Shown one piece after another: positions 39,601 to 47,142 of a stretch of 64,000 nucleotides of DNA (position 1 is the stretch's first letter; each line of letters opens with the position of its first letter). Made by a program: the position numbers and the translations under genes. The stretch comes from Methylobacter sp. GTDB taxonomy: Bacteria; Pseudomonadota; Gammaproteobacteria; Methylococcales; Methylomonadaceae. A model generated the notes under the pieces. The model had not been told where the DNA came from and made no database searches. It saw only the letters and a list, made by a program, of their open reading frames with translations. Location: assembly GCA_030684815.1 (NCBI GenBank), contig JAUXXQ010000054.1:1-64000 (forward strand), in the 5' to 3' direction.

Positions 39601-41491
39601 TCGCGATTTCATTTGCCAGTTTCGGCCAGTCGCTATCCAGGCACAGCACTTTTGCCGCGCCGAAACCGTGTCTTTCCAGCAATCCCGCCTGGGTCAACAC
39701 AACCGGCGGGGCGACATCGCTCAGCATGAACTCAAGCCGGTCTTGCGGATAGCTCGGGTCCAGCGGCAGATAAGCGCCCCCGGCTTTCAAAATCCCCAGC
39801 AAGCCGACCACCATTTCCACCGAACGCTCGACGCAAATGCCAACCAGTACATCCGGCCCGACGCCTTTGCCCTGTAGATAATGGGCTAACTGGTTAGCCC
39901 TGGCGTTCAGTTCCGAGTAACTTTGCGTCTGCCCTTCAAAAACCACCGCAACTGCATCCGGCGTTTTTTCCGCCTGCGCTTCGAACAGTTGATGAATGTA
40001 GCGGTCCTTCGGATAGTCGACTTCGGTCGCATTCCAGTCGAGCAGAACCTGCCATCTTTCAGCCAGCGTCAGCAGCGGCAGTTCGGAAACAGGGACATCC
40101 GGGCATTTGACGATGCCTTCCAGCAGCTGTTGCAAGTGCTCCGCCATGCGCACCATAGTCGCTGCGTCGAATAAATCGGTACTGTAATTAAAACCGCAAC
40201 GCAAGGTGTCTTCCGACTTCGATACATTCAAGGTCAAATCGAACTTGGCGGCGTTCATGTTGGCATCGGCCAACTTAAAATGCAGTTCCGTGATGCTTAG
40301 CGCATCCATCGGCGCGTTCTGATAAACCAGCATCGTCTGGAACAACGGCGTCCGGTTCAGTTCCCGTTCCAGCTTCAATGCTTCGATCAAGCGCTCGAAC
40401 GGCAGGTCCTGGTTGTTTTGTGCATCGAGTGTATTTTTCCTGACGCGATCCAGCAGTTCGGTAAAAGTCGGATTGCCGGACAAATCGGTTCTCAATACTT
40501 GGGTATTGACGAAAAAGCCGATCAGGTTTTCGATGTCCCGCCGGTTGCGATTGGCAATCGGGTAGCCGACGCAAATATCGTCTTGCCCGGAACAACGCGA
40601 CAACAAGACATTAAATGCGGCCATCATCACCACGAATAAAGTCGTGTCGGCCTGGCGGCTTAAGCGGATCAGTGCGACCGAGGTTTCAGGATTCAGCTCG
40701 AACTCATAGTTTTCGCCGCGATACGACATGACCGATGCTCTGGGCCGGTCAGTCGGCAACTCCAGCGCTGTAGGCGCGGCCTCCAGGTATTGTTTCCAAT
40801 AAGCGATTTGCTTGTCATGCAGCTCGCCGCGTTGCCAAACGGCAAAATCGGCATATTGAATCGGCAACTCAGGTTCTAATGAGGGATTGCCGTTTTTGAA
40901 AGCTTGGTAATACGTACCCACTTCCTTGATAAGCAGTCTTAGCGACCATTCATCCGAAACGATATGATGCAAGTTCATCAACAATACATAGCGCTCGTCA
41001 TCCAGCTGAACCAGAACCGCCCTTAACAGCGGCGTTTGTTCAAGATCGAAAATGCGGTGCGCTTCCTGCGCCTCAAGGATTTTGAGCGTGTCTTCCTGTT
41101 GAATTGCGTTCAGCGCCGTTAAATCGATAGCGTCAACGGTTATTGCAACCGAGTCAGTGATGACTTGCCGGGCTTCGTCTTCGATGATCCGAAACGTGGT
41201 TCTTAACGCTTCGTGGCGGCGGACGACTTCGTTCAGCGCTTGTTCCAATACCGGTACGTTCAGGTTGCCTTGTACCTGCACCGCCCCGGCCATGTTGTAA
41301 AACGGGTTATCGGGTTCCATTTGCGCCAAAAACCAGAGCCTTTCCTGCGCGAACGATAAGGGGCACGGCGCAACATCCGCTCGCTTAGCGATGGACTGGT
41401 GGACGGAAACCGATCTTTCCTTAATGCGTTTCAACAGCAGGGCTTGTTTTTCTTTAGACAGATCGGCGATTCGTGCGGTATGGCTGGGCAT
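33608..41491 (-). CDS. NRPS, two modules: C-A(Ser)-T-E-C(DCL)-A(Ser)-T
   Basis: 2627 residues. C1 about 45-480 has HHIVSDE (175-181), where Glu replaces the usual Gly. A1 about 505-1000 reads DVWHISLVDK (Ser). T1 carries LGGDSIMS, the GGDS form typical of carriers before E domains. The E domain (about 1095-1530) has IHHLVVDGVSWR. C2 (about 1550-1990, starting IEDIYPLAPLQSGLMFHS, motif HHVLLDG) is of the D-C-L kind. A2 about 2010-2510 again reads DVWHISLVDK (Ser). T2 LGGHSLMVV. It would add D-Ser at position 3 and Ser at position 4, the latter probably turned to D by the dual E/C domain of the next protein. The two A domains are very alike, pointing to module duplication or gene conversion. 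Confidence 0.92.
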   Translation of the reverse strand: MPSHTARIADLSKEKQALLLKRIKERSVSVHQSIAKRADVAPCPLSFAQERLWFLAQMEPDNPFYNMAGAVQVQGNLNVPVLEQALNEVVRRHEALRTTFRIIEDEARQVITDSVAITVDAIDLTALNAIQQEDTLKILEAQEAHRIFDLEQTPLLRAVLVQLDDERYVLLMNLHHIVSDEWSLRLLIKEVGTYYQAFKNGNPSLEPELPIQYADFAVWQRGELHDKQIAYWKQYLEAAPTALELPTDRPRASVMSYRGENYEFELNPETSVALIRLSRQADTTLFVVMMAAFNVLLSRCSGQDDICVGYPIANRNRRDIENLIGFFVNTQVLRTDLSGNPTFTELLDRVRKNTLDAQNNQDLPFERLIEALKLERELNRTPLFQTMLVYQNAPMDALSITELHFKLADANMNAAKFDLTLNVSKSEDTLRCGFNYSTDLFDAATMVRMAEHLQQLLEGIVKCPDVPVSELPLLTLAERWQVLLDWNATEVDYPKDRYIHQLFEAQAEKTPDAVAVVFEGQTQSYSELNARANQLAHYLQGKGVGPDVLVGICVERSVEMVVGLLGILKAGGAYLPLDPSYPQDRLEFMLSDVAPPVVLTQAGLLERHGFGAAKVLCLDSDWPKLANEIATNPGIKLRPENLAYCIYTSGSTGQPKGAGVPHQGILNRLQWMQQQYRLDAGDCILQKTPYSFDVSVWEFFWPLMTGAQLVVAKPDEHKDSLALIDTIMREQVSTIHFVPSMLQAFIDTPGVENCTSLKRVICSGEALPADLVSRFQQKLPAELHNLYGPTEASVDVSYWPCVPGSAETAIPIGRPIANISLYILDRQLNPVPVGTPGELHIGGIGLARGYLNRPGLTAEKFIPNPYDQQGRRLYKTGDLVRYRPDGNIDYLGRIDHQVKIRGFRIELGEIEARLLEHPAIKETAVIAREDQPGDKRLAAYLVAAHEDSPDSELLKAWLREALPEYMVPSVFVALQSMPLSANGKLDRKRLPQPDRSSLSMPHYQHTQTPDEGILADIWRELLAVERVGRHDNFFELGGDSIMSIQVVSRARQAGVVISPKLLFQHQTVATLALAAGQNRRISAEQWPVFGKVPLTPIQQWFFEQNLGNPHHWNQALFLEVNSGLTADILERAVKQLLIHHDALRMRFSRESGDWQQHMLKAETQAVFERIDLSGVPAERQATLLESAASIQQARLHLSEGPLLRAAWFDLGEGKGSRVLIVIHHLVVDGVSWRILLEDLAVVCRQLMSGQTPELPAKTTSFKQWSEQIVEQVSSGGLQLDKAYWLDARRNPVLVLPVDRPGGDNRVAMEEEVTVMLTDAETRALLQDVPGAYRTRIDDVLLTALTLTLRDWMHCESVLIDLEGHGREDIVGELDVSRTVGWFTTVYPALLSIADDASLGDALKAVKEQLRAIPINGMSYGLLRYVAQDAEFIVQQPKAQLMFNYLGQLDTVMAADAPFVPSREATGLSCDPAGIRTHELAIVGTISEGRMQLSWRYSRERYRKDTIENLAGNYLRQLKALIAHCLLPDSGGYTPSDFPLAALAQSGLDAMALKPRRIEDIYPLAPLQSGLMFHSFYDPEPSVYCIQLGCRLLGELNVPAFKQAWQQLVDHHPVLRTRFQLEHQDQPLQIVHKQAQLPITEYDWRADSAPQQTLRWRQLLADDQAKGFDFTRAPLMRLGLVQCSDKEYYFLWSYHHVLLDGWSGPLLLKGVFAAYEALRRGEEALLPAVRPYRDYIGWLQNQALEAAEAYWRTALSGFTAPTPLIIDKSIDNIAQQHGYAKHSLTLSAAQSQALQSFVKQQQLTLNTLVQGAWAVLLSRYSGDNDVAFGVTVSGRPADLIGVEDMVGLFINTLPLRIKIAPDCTTLEGLQAILAQNQEMRAYEFAPLTQIQGWSEVPRGTALFESLLVFENYPIDQALTENFAGLAIDAVSVVDQTNYPLTLSAYPGTTLHLEISYAAGRFEAETVKRMLLHLQGLLDAFVEQPQTRLSELSLLSVAERQQILLDWNATAVDYPQGRFIHQLFEAQAEKTPDALAIVFEGQTLSYAELNVRANRLAHYLRGKGVGPDVLVGICVERSLEMVIGLLGILKAGGAYVPLDPDYPQDRLDFMVHDVGAPIVLSQESCKAKLAASTAAVLCLDSEWELVADADDKNPDILLMPENLAYCIYTSGSTGQPKGAGVPHQGILNRLQWMQESYSLKPTDRVLQKTPYSFDVSVWEFFWPLMTGAQLIVAEPDAHQDALALIDIINRRQITTLHFVPSMLQAFIGTPGVETCTSLKRVICSGEALPADLVTRFQQKLPAELHNLYGPTEASVDVSYWACLPGCVEAAIPIGRPIANISLYILDRQLNPVAVGTPGELHIGGIGLGRGYLNRPGLTAEKFIPNPYGSAGSRLYKTGDWVRYRADGNIDYLGRIDHQVKIRGFRIELGEIEAQLVNCQGVREAVVIAREDKPNDKRLVAYLLTQNNIELSAAELRSQLAEVLADYMIPGAFVCLAEFPLMPNGKLNRKALPAPGIASVITRRYEAPQGDVEMAVAAIWQDLLGLERIGRHDHFFELGGHSLMVVTLIERLRQQGLSADVRTVFITPTLEAMAAAIDANKHRSHVFEAPPNLIPTHFEQSLTNTEEFRL

Positions 41492-41539
41492 GTTTAAAAA
41501 ATCCTGATTATCAAGGTTAGTCTCGTGAAATCATCTGGC

Positions 41540-41564
41540 GGGACGGGGTTTGCAAGCCCGTCCC
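41540..41564. repeat. Palindromic hairpin between NRPS genes (GGGACGGG family)
   Basis: GGGACGGG (41540-41547) pairs with CCCGTCCC (41557-41564), and TT pairs with AA inside. It is the same family as the hairpin at 13890. It lies 48 bases upstream of the start of the two-module NRPS at 33608-41491, inside the leftward operon, and could reduce or regulate read-through. Confidence 0.65.
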
Positions 41565-41606
41565 TAACGTTTGTTGCAATGTCTGAGCTACATGGCTCCA
41601 GGTGCC

Positions 41607-41628
41607 GGTCGGGGCATTCGCCCCGACC
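41607..41628. repeat. Second hairpin between the same NRPS genes
   Basis: GGTCGGGG (41607-41614) pairs with CCCCGACC (41621-41628), loop of six. Together with the hairpin at 41540 it fills the 250-base gap between two NRPS genes that are otherwise expected to be co-transcribed. Confidence 0.65.
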
Positions 41629-41740
41629 TTAACGTTTAAAATTTTTCTATCAATAAACTTGTATTGAACCTATTAATCGAGTGAACGGGTTAAATAACCC
41701 GTCCAGCCGCAATAAAAATCCTGATTGAAATGGGCAACTG

Positions 41741-44700
41741 TCACTTGCCGACCAGCAAATGACTGACTTCTTCATCCGAAAGCTGTTCGAGTTCTTTTAT
41801 CAACTCGTCCAAAGAACGGTCATCGTGCTGTTGAATTTGCAGCCGGGCTATCTCGGCCGCCTGCAATTCTATGGTCGGCGATTCGAACAGCATCTTCGCC
41901 GGAACATCAATGTTGAAAACGCATTGAATACGGGACTTGACCTGAATGGCCGCCAGCGAATGACCGCCTTGTTCGAAAAAGTCCGTAGCGACGCCGATTG
42001 CTTCAAGGCCCATCACTTCGCGCCAAATACCGGCCAGCTCGGCCTCTATCCAATTCGACGCCGGTTTAAACTCCCGCGCTTGCACAGCCGGTTGCTTAAT
42101 AGCTCGTAGCGCCAGCCGATCCCGCTTGCCGTTCGGCATTAACGGCAATTCGTCCAAGCCGGCATAGCTGGACGGCAGCATATAATCCGGCAGCGTTTGT
42201 TTAAGATAGGCCTGCAAAACGGAGGGTTCCGGTATAACGGCGGATTGCCGCGCGACCAGATAGGCAAGCAGCCTTTTATTCCCGGACGCTTCCTCTGTTA
42301 CCAGAACGGCGGCGTCCTTAATGGCAGGATGCTGTTGCAGACGCTCTTCGATTTCGCCCAACTCGATCCGGTAGCCGCGCATCTTGACCTGGTTGTCGAT
42401 GCGGCCCAGAAACTCAATTTCGCCGTCGGCGCGAAAGCGCGCCAAATCGCCGGTTTTGTAGAGCCGCTCACCATCCGCGCCGAACGGATTGGGCATAAAT
42501 TTTTCCGCTGTCAGCGCAGGCTGGTTCAGATAGCCTTGCGCCAAACCGGCGCCGCCTATGCACAGCTCGCCGCTGACGCCAATCGGCACCGGCTGGAGTT
42601 GCCGGTCCAGAATATAAATCCGCACGTTATCGATGGCCCGGCCTATCGGCAGCGTGACGCCGAATACTGTTGACTTTAGAACATGCGCTCCCTCCGGATA
42701 GGGCTCTGTACGGCTTAAATTAATATTATTGAGCGTAGTGCACTCAGCTTTTTTACTGCGGTAAACGCTGCTCCAAACCGTGCCCTCAGTAGGGCCGTAT
42801 TCGTTGTAAAACCGAACCTCGGGCAACTTGCGGTGATGCTCTGCGGCGATGTCGCCCGAACAAGCCTCGCCCGCGACGATAACCGCTTGCAGCGTGTTTA
42901 ATTGGGCAAGGTTCCTGTCATTGATAAGGGCCGCATAAAACGAAGGCAGGGCCAGCAGATGAGTGACCCGGTGTCGGTGAATCAATCCGGCCAAAGCCGC
43001 TGGATCGGTCAAGTCCTCTTGCTGCGGCAGACATAAGCATCCGCCCTGGCTTAGCGTCCAGAATATCCCGGCAACCGAGCTGTCGAACGCAAACGAAGAC
43101 AGCATCAGGAAACATTCCAGCGGTTCGCAGTAATAATTCGTCCTAACTAATGTCGAGTGCAACAAATTGCGATGGCTGACCGCGACGCCTTTAGGCTGCC
43201 CGGTCGAACCCGAGGTATAAATGATATAGGCGGTGTTGCCCGGCGATACCGCACGAGGCGACGTGTGCGTTGCTTGGCCTTGGGCTGAGTCTTCATCCAA
43301 ACAAAGTATCTTGATCGCGCGATGCCTGAACTTATCGGCTAACGCGCTTTGGGTCAGCAATAACCCGATACCGGCATCGTGAAGCATGTACTCCAGCCGC
43401 TCTTCGGGGTAGCTCGGATCCAGCGGAACATAGGCGGCCCCGGCCTTGAGCACGGCCAGCAATCCGACAATCAGTTCGACGGAACGCTCGGCACAGACGC
43501 CAACCCGGCATTCAGGCTCGATTCCCAATTGCAACAGGCGTTCGGCCCATAGCTCCGCACGGCTGTTAAGTTCGCCGTAACTGATACGTTGATCGGCGAA
43601 AGCCAGCGCCGTTTTATCCGGCGTCATTTCCGCCTGCGCTTCAAAAAGCCGGTGAATCGCCGTAGGGCGTGCCGTGCGCGCCTTGGCATCTAAGTCGCGC
43701 ACGGCACGCCCTACGCCACTCCAGTCGTCAACCAAGTGCCGTATTTCCGTTTGAGACATCAGCGGCAATTGTTTCAACGAAAGTTCGGGATTTCCGGCAA
43801 CGCCTGCCAGCAGTATTTGCAAATGCCCGGCCATTCTGGCGATAGTCTCGGCATCGAACAAGTCGGTGCTGTATTCAAAACTGCCCAGCAGCTTGCCGTC
43901 GCGTTCATCGACAAACAAGCTCAGGTCGAATTGGGCGATGCGGTTGTTCATGGTCAGCGGCACGGCCGACACACCCTGCATCCTGAAATCCGGCATCGGC
44001 ACGTTCTGCACCGCCAGCATCACCTGGAACAAAGGCGCATGGCTGGTATTGCGGACCGGGTTCAACGCTTCCAGCAATTGGCCGAAGGACAGCCCTTGAT
44101 GATCCTGATCCTGCAAGGCCTGCCCTCGCAGTTGCAGCAACAGCTCCGAGAACGGCAGATTTGGTTCCAACCGGCAACGCAGCACCAGCGTGTTGACGAA
44201 AAAACCGATCAACGCCGCAGTCTGGCTTTGGCCGCGCCCGGCCACTGGATAGCCGATGCAGATGTCCTTGCTGCCGGTATAGCGGTACAGCAGCGTGTTG
44301 AACGCGGCGGCCATTACCATGAACAGTGTGACGTTGTATTGCTTGCCTAGCTCTTTCAGCACACGGCTCAGCTCGGCGGAAAATTCGAAATTGTGCATGT
44401 CGCCACGGTAGCTGGGCGACGGCGGTCTCGGACGGTCGGTCGGCAATTCCAGCAATGGCGGCGCACCCGTGAGTTTCTGCCACCAATACTCCAGATGCTT
44501 GGCCCATTTTTCCCGCTGCCCGCGTTGCCATAAGCAAAAGTCGCCGTATTGAATCGGCAATTCCGGCAAGGCCGACGGCTTGCCTTGGCTGTATGCGCCG
44601 TACAATGCGGCGACCTCCTGCATCAACACGCCGACCGACCAGCGGTCCGAGACGATATGGTGCAGCGTCAACAGCAGGATATGCCGTTGCGGACCCAATA

Positions 44701-45169
44701 CGGCCAGCAGCGCACGTAGCGGCGGCTGTTGGGCAAGCAGAAACGGGAGGCGGATAAAATCGTCGGCGCAATGCTGGAACTGTTGCATCGCCCTGTCCGG
44801 ATGACAATCTGTAAGATCCCGGCAAGCCATCGGCAAGCCTTCGCAGGGCAACACCTGCTGATCCTCGGCGGTAAACCGGCTGCGCAGGATTTCATGGCGC
44901 CTGACCACCTCGTCCAGGCTTTGCTGCAAGGCTTGGGTATTCAGTAAACCGTCGAATTGCACGGCGCCGGCGACGTTGTAGATCGGATTGTCCGGCTCCA
45001 GTTGCGACATGATCCACAAGCGCTCCTGCGAATACGATAACGGTGCCTGTTGATCGCCGTTACGCTTGGCAATAACGCCGTCGGCCGGTGTGTCGGTTTT
45101 TCTGAGTTTGGCAATCAGCTGAGCGCGGTTGGCTTGCTGTTGCTTTCCCTGTATTGTTGTGTCGGTCAT
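41741..45169 (-). CDS. NRPS, one module: C-A(His-like)-T
   Basis: 1142 residues from ATG 45169 (GAGGG upstream); a longer start at 45223 would begin inside a palindromic repeat and is rejected. The C domain about 40-475 has HHIVSDR (170-176), with Arg in the Gly place. The A domain (FDSSVAGIFW, HLLALPSFY, NEYGPTEGTVWSSV) reads DSALIAEVWK, histidine-like. T domain EQGGHSLAAI near the end. Two extra pieces set it apart from its sister modules: about 20 residues in the C-A linker encoded by a perfect palindrome (43661-43715), and about 25-30 residues after VWSSVY before LPIGR. Both keep the frame. By order it adds residue 2. The neighbouring gene upstream is the CmlA-like hydroxylase. Confidence 0.9.
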   Translation of the reverse strand: MTDTTIQGKQQQANRAQLIAKLRKTDTPADGVIAKRNGDQQAPLSYSQERLWIMSQLEPDNPIYNVAGAVQFDGLLNTQALQQSLDEVVRRHEILRSRFTAEDQQVLPCEGLPMACRDLTDCHPDRAMQQFQHCADDFIRLPFLLAQQPPLRALLAVLGPQRHILLLTLHHIVSDRWSVGVLMQEVAALYGAYSQGKPSALPELPIQYGDFCLWQRGQREKWAKHLEYWWQKLTGAPPLLELPTDRPRPPSPSYRGDMHNFEFSAELSRVLKELGKQYNVTLFMVMAAAFNTLLYRYTGSKDICIGYPVAGRGQSQTAALIGFFVNTLVLRCRLEPNLPFSELLLQLRGQALQDQDHQGLSFGQLLEALNPVRNTSHAPLFQVMLAVQNVPMPDFRMQGVSAVPLTMNNRIAQFDLSLFVDERDGKLLGSFEYSTDLFDAETIARMAGHLQILLAGVAGNPELSLKQLPLMSQTEIRHLVDDWSGVGRAVRDLDAKARTARPTAIHRLFEAQAEMTPDKTALAFADQRISYGELNSRAELWAERLLQLGIEPECRVGVCAERSVELIVGLLAVLKAGAAYVPLDPSYPEERLEYMLHDAGIGLLLTQSALADKFRHRAIKILCLDEDSAQGQATHTSPRAVSPGNTAYIIYTSGSTGQPKGVAVSHRNLLHSTLVRTNYYCEPLECFLMLSSFAFDSSVAGIFWTLSQGGCLCLPQQEDLTDPAALAGLIHRHRVTHLLALPSFYAALINDRNLAQLNTLQAVIVAGEACSGDIAAEHHRKLPEVRFYNEYGPTEGTVWSSVYRSKKAECTTLNNINLSRTEPYPEGAHVLKSTVFGVTLPIGRAIDNVRIYILDRQLQPVPIGVSGELCIGGAGLAQGYLNQPALTAEKFMPNPFGADGERLYKTGDLARFRADGEIEFLGRIDNQVKMRGYRIELGEIEERLQQHPAIKDAAVLVTEEASGNKRLLAYLVARQSAVIPEPSVLQAYLKQTLPDYMLPSSYAGLDELPLMPNGKRDRLALRAIKQPAVQAREFKPASNWIEAELAGIWREVMGLEAIGVATDFFEQGGHSLAAIQVKSRIQCVFNIDVPAKMLFESPTIELQAAEIARLQIQQHDDRSLDELIKELEQLSDEEVSHLLVGK
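43661..43715. repeat. Perfect 20-base inverted repeat inserted inside an NRPS coding sequence
   Basis: CGTAGGGCGTGCCGTGCGCG (43661-43680) is the exact complement of 43696-43715, with a 15-base loop. It is read in frame as roughly GRAVRDLDAKARTARPTA in the linker between the condensation and adenylation domains. The other modules have no such residues at this place. It looks like a mobile palindromic repeat that tolerated insertion into a gene. Confidence 0.85.
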
Positions 45170-45195
45170 GATTTGTTTTACCCTCGTTCCATCCT

Positions 45196-45220
45196 CGTTC
45201 CCACGCGCTGCGTGGGAACG
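45196..45220. repeat. REP-like palindrome (CGTTCCCACGC family), copy A
   Basis: Arms CGTTCCCACGC (45196-45206) and GCGTGGGAACG (45210-45220), loop of three. The following 110 bases (GCGCTGCGTCCCG, then ATCCATGACTCGCGGC and CGTGCTTTTC) resemble the copy at 46999-47100. Located between the hydroxylase gene and the next NRPS gene. Confidence 0.75.
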
Positions 45221-45355
45221 CATTGCAGGGCGCGCTGCGTCCCGTATTAGTAAGATGCCTGATTTCTATACGCTATCCATGACTCGCGGCACAGCACGCT
45301 CGTCGCGTTATATACATCTCGTGCTTTCGTGCTTTTCTTGGACAAGTCGTCGTTT

Positions 45356-46966
45356 TCAGAAACAATCGTCCAAATGAATCTCATCCTTGCCATACAACCT
45401 GCGCGCATCGGCAAAATCTTTGCTTTGACAAGCCTCCAGCACTTTGCTGATTTCCTTGATATAGGCATCGTCATCTTCCGGTTCCAAGGCCATGAAATAT
45501 TGCAGCCAGGGTTCGCGACCGATCGCATAGATATAAACCCGCTCGGTTTGCACCGCGTCCAGCAGGTTCAAAGCCGCATCCGCATCGCTGCCTTTCGACC
45601 GCCGCGACTGGCAATGCTTGTGCTCGGGCAGTTTCGGTAGCAGCGGCCCGTACACCCAGGACAACGGCGCGCCTATGCATTCCATGCCCAAAAATACGGT
45701 CTGGATGGGGCCGTACTCCGCGCACAGGTTTTCGTACATGCGCCGATCCAGGCAGTTGGAATCGGCGGCAAACAGCAGGCGCTGCCCAGCGGCGCTGATC
45801 AGGTAGGCGCTTTTGGCAAACGACAGGTCGTTATGTTCGCCAAGAAACGGCGCTGCAACGATTTCGCCGCCGGGAAACGCGATCGTATCCAGCGGATCGA
45901 CTTCGATCACATTGGCAAAGCCCAACTCGCGGGCCAGCAGTTTCATCGAAATGTCGCCATAGAATATGCCCGAGCTTTTCGGGACCACCAGACAACCGAT
46001 TTTGTGGCGAAGACGCAGCAGCGTCTCAAACACGTAGTGATCGTGATGGACATGAGTGATCAGCACATAATCGATATGCGGCGGCAAATCCTGGAAGCTG
46101 TAACGCTCGATGCCGCCCTGGCTGGGCTGTACGGCAATGAACGGGTCGATCAGAATCGCAACGCCGTTATATTCGACCAATACGCTGGCGTGACCGAGAT
46201 AGCGAACCCGCACGCCGCTGCCTAGCCAAACTTCAGATGCACGCGGCGGCTGGTCGGTAAGCAGGTTGATCAGTTTTTTGTCGTCAGAGGCATCCAGCCC
46301 CAGCACCTCGCGTATGTAAGCCAAGGGTTGGGGGCGGCTGTCCAGTTTGAACAATTCGTCGATTTGCGCTTGGGCAAACGGTATAGTCCATTCGATACTG
46401 TCATCTTCCGGCAGCCGCGGCGTGCTCATGTAATAAGACCTGGCGCGATCATGAGTCTGGGTAAATAAACGCAGCGATTGCAGGTGTTTTTTGTAATGCG
46501 GACTCTTATAGAACAGGCTTTCGATGCAACGCACGATAGGCCGGCTGTTGTAGTCGTACAGCAATTCGACATAGCCACGCAAGGACTCCGGCAGCATCGC
46601 GTAATACGGTTCCAGGCTTTGCCCCGCGGCTTCCCGGTCCAACAGGTTCTGAAAATCGATCAAGTCGCGCGCCATTTGCAGGTTGCCGCCGTGCTCGCCG
46701 TCCATCCGTTCCAGCATCTGCGCTATTTCCGCCGTCCGCTCGACCGGAATATTGACAAACGCTCCGCCCAGCAACTTGGGGTTGGCGCTGGATTTGACGT
46801 GAATCTCCGGACTTTGCAGATACGAACTCAGGTTTTTTTTCTGATAGTTCAGCATATGCAGGCTGTAAGGCACCGGCGAAAAGGTATGCGGCCAGGCCAC
46901 CCAGTTGTCGACCAGTGCCTCCACCGCAGTGGAGTCGGCAAGGCGGTACAGGATTTTATCGATCAT
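45356..46966 (-). CDS. CmlA-like diiron beta-hydroxylase of carrier-bound amino acids (metallo-beta-lactamase fold)
   Basis: 536 residues, the size of CmlA from chloramphenicol synthesis (about 530). A long N-terminal helical domain (1-245) precedes a metallo-beta-lactamase domain. Its metal motif THVHHDHY places His305, His307, Asp309 and His310, and GEHND places Glu377; a further Asp lies at 402 (FAADSN). As I recall, CmlA uses His305, His307, Asp309, His310, Glu377 and Asp403 for its two irons, and Glu377 replaces the His of hydrolytic family members. Such enzymes hydroxylate the beta-carbon of an aminoacyl group on a carrier domain. It sits between two modules with the same His-like code, so beta-hydroxy-His is the favoured product. 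A lactonase or other hydrolase is less likely. Confidence 0.85.
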   Translation of the reverse strand: MIDKILYRLADSTAVEALVDNWVAWPHTFSPVPYSLHMLNYQKKNLSSYLQSPEIHVKSSANPKLLGGAFVNIPVERTAEIAQMLERMDGEHGGNLQMARDLIDFQNLLDREAAGQSLEPYYAMLPESLRGYVELLYDYNSRPIVRCIESLFYKSPHYKKHLQSLRLFTQTHDRARSYYMSTPRLPEDDSIEWTIPFAQAQIDELFKLDSRPQPLAYIREVLGLDASDDKKLINLLTDQPPRASEVWLGSGVRVRYLGHASVLVEYNGVAILIDPFIAVQPSQGGIERYSFQDLPPHIDYVLITHVHHDHYVFETLLRLRHKIGCLVVPKSSGIFYGDISMKLLARELGFANVIEVDPLDTIAFPGGEIVAAPFLGEHNDLSFAKSAYLISAAGQRLLFAADSNCLDRRMYENLCAEYGPIQTVFLGMECIGAPLSWVYGPLLPKLPEHKHCQSRRSKGSDADAALNLLDAVQTERVYIYAIGREPWLQYFMALEPEDDDAYIKEISKVLEACQSKDFADARRLYGKDEIHLDDCF

Positions 46967-46998
46967 GATGTTGTACTCCGGTTATGTGCTAGTTTGGC

Positions 46999-47100
46999 CT
47001 CGTTCCCACACGTTGCGTGGGGACGCGCTGCGTCCCGATTTATACGGCCTGCATTTTCGATGTGCTACCCATGACTCGCGGCGTAGCGCGTGGGAACGAG
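46999..47100. repeat. REP-like palindromic element, copy B
   Basis: The outer ends CTCGTTCCCA (46999-47008) and TGGGAACGAG (47091-47100) are exact complements. Inside are GCGTGGGGACGCGCTGCGTCCCG and ACCCATGACTCGCGGC, shared with the copy at 45196. It fills most of the gap between the FAAL-NRPS gene and the hydroxylase gene. Confidence 0.78.
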
Positions 47101-47142
47101 AAAGTTTTCGTGCTTTTCGTGGACTCATTGATTTTTCCAGGT

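Noticed and set aside
43905-44825. 306-codon frame inside the one-module NRPS gene, same strand
   Set aside because: It is a shadow frame of GC-rich NRPS codons, rich in Ala/Arg and without domains.
45170-45223. Longer start for the one-module NRPS
   Set aside because: The extra codons are read from a REP-like palindrome; ATG 45169 has a ribosome binding site.
45356-46966. Metallo-beta-lactamase (antibiotic hydrolase) call
   Set aside because: The long N-terminal domain and Glu at position 377 fit CmlA-type oxygenases and not hydrolytic lactamases.
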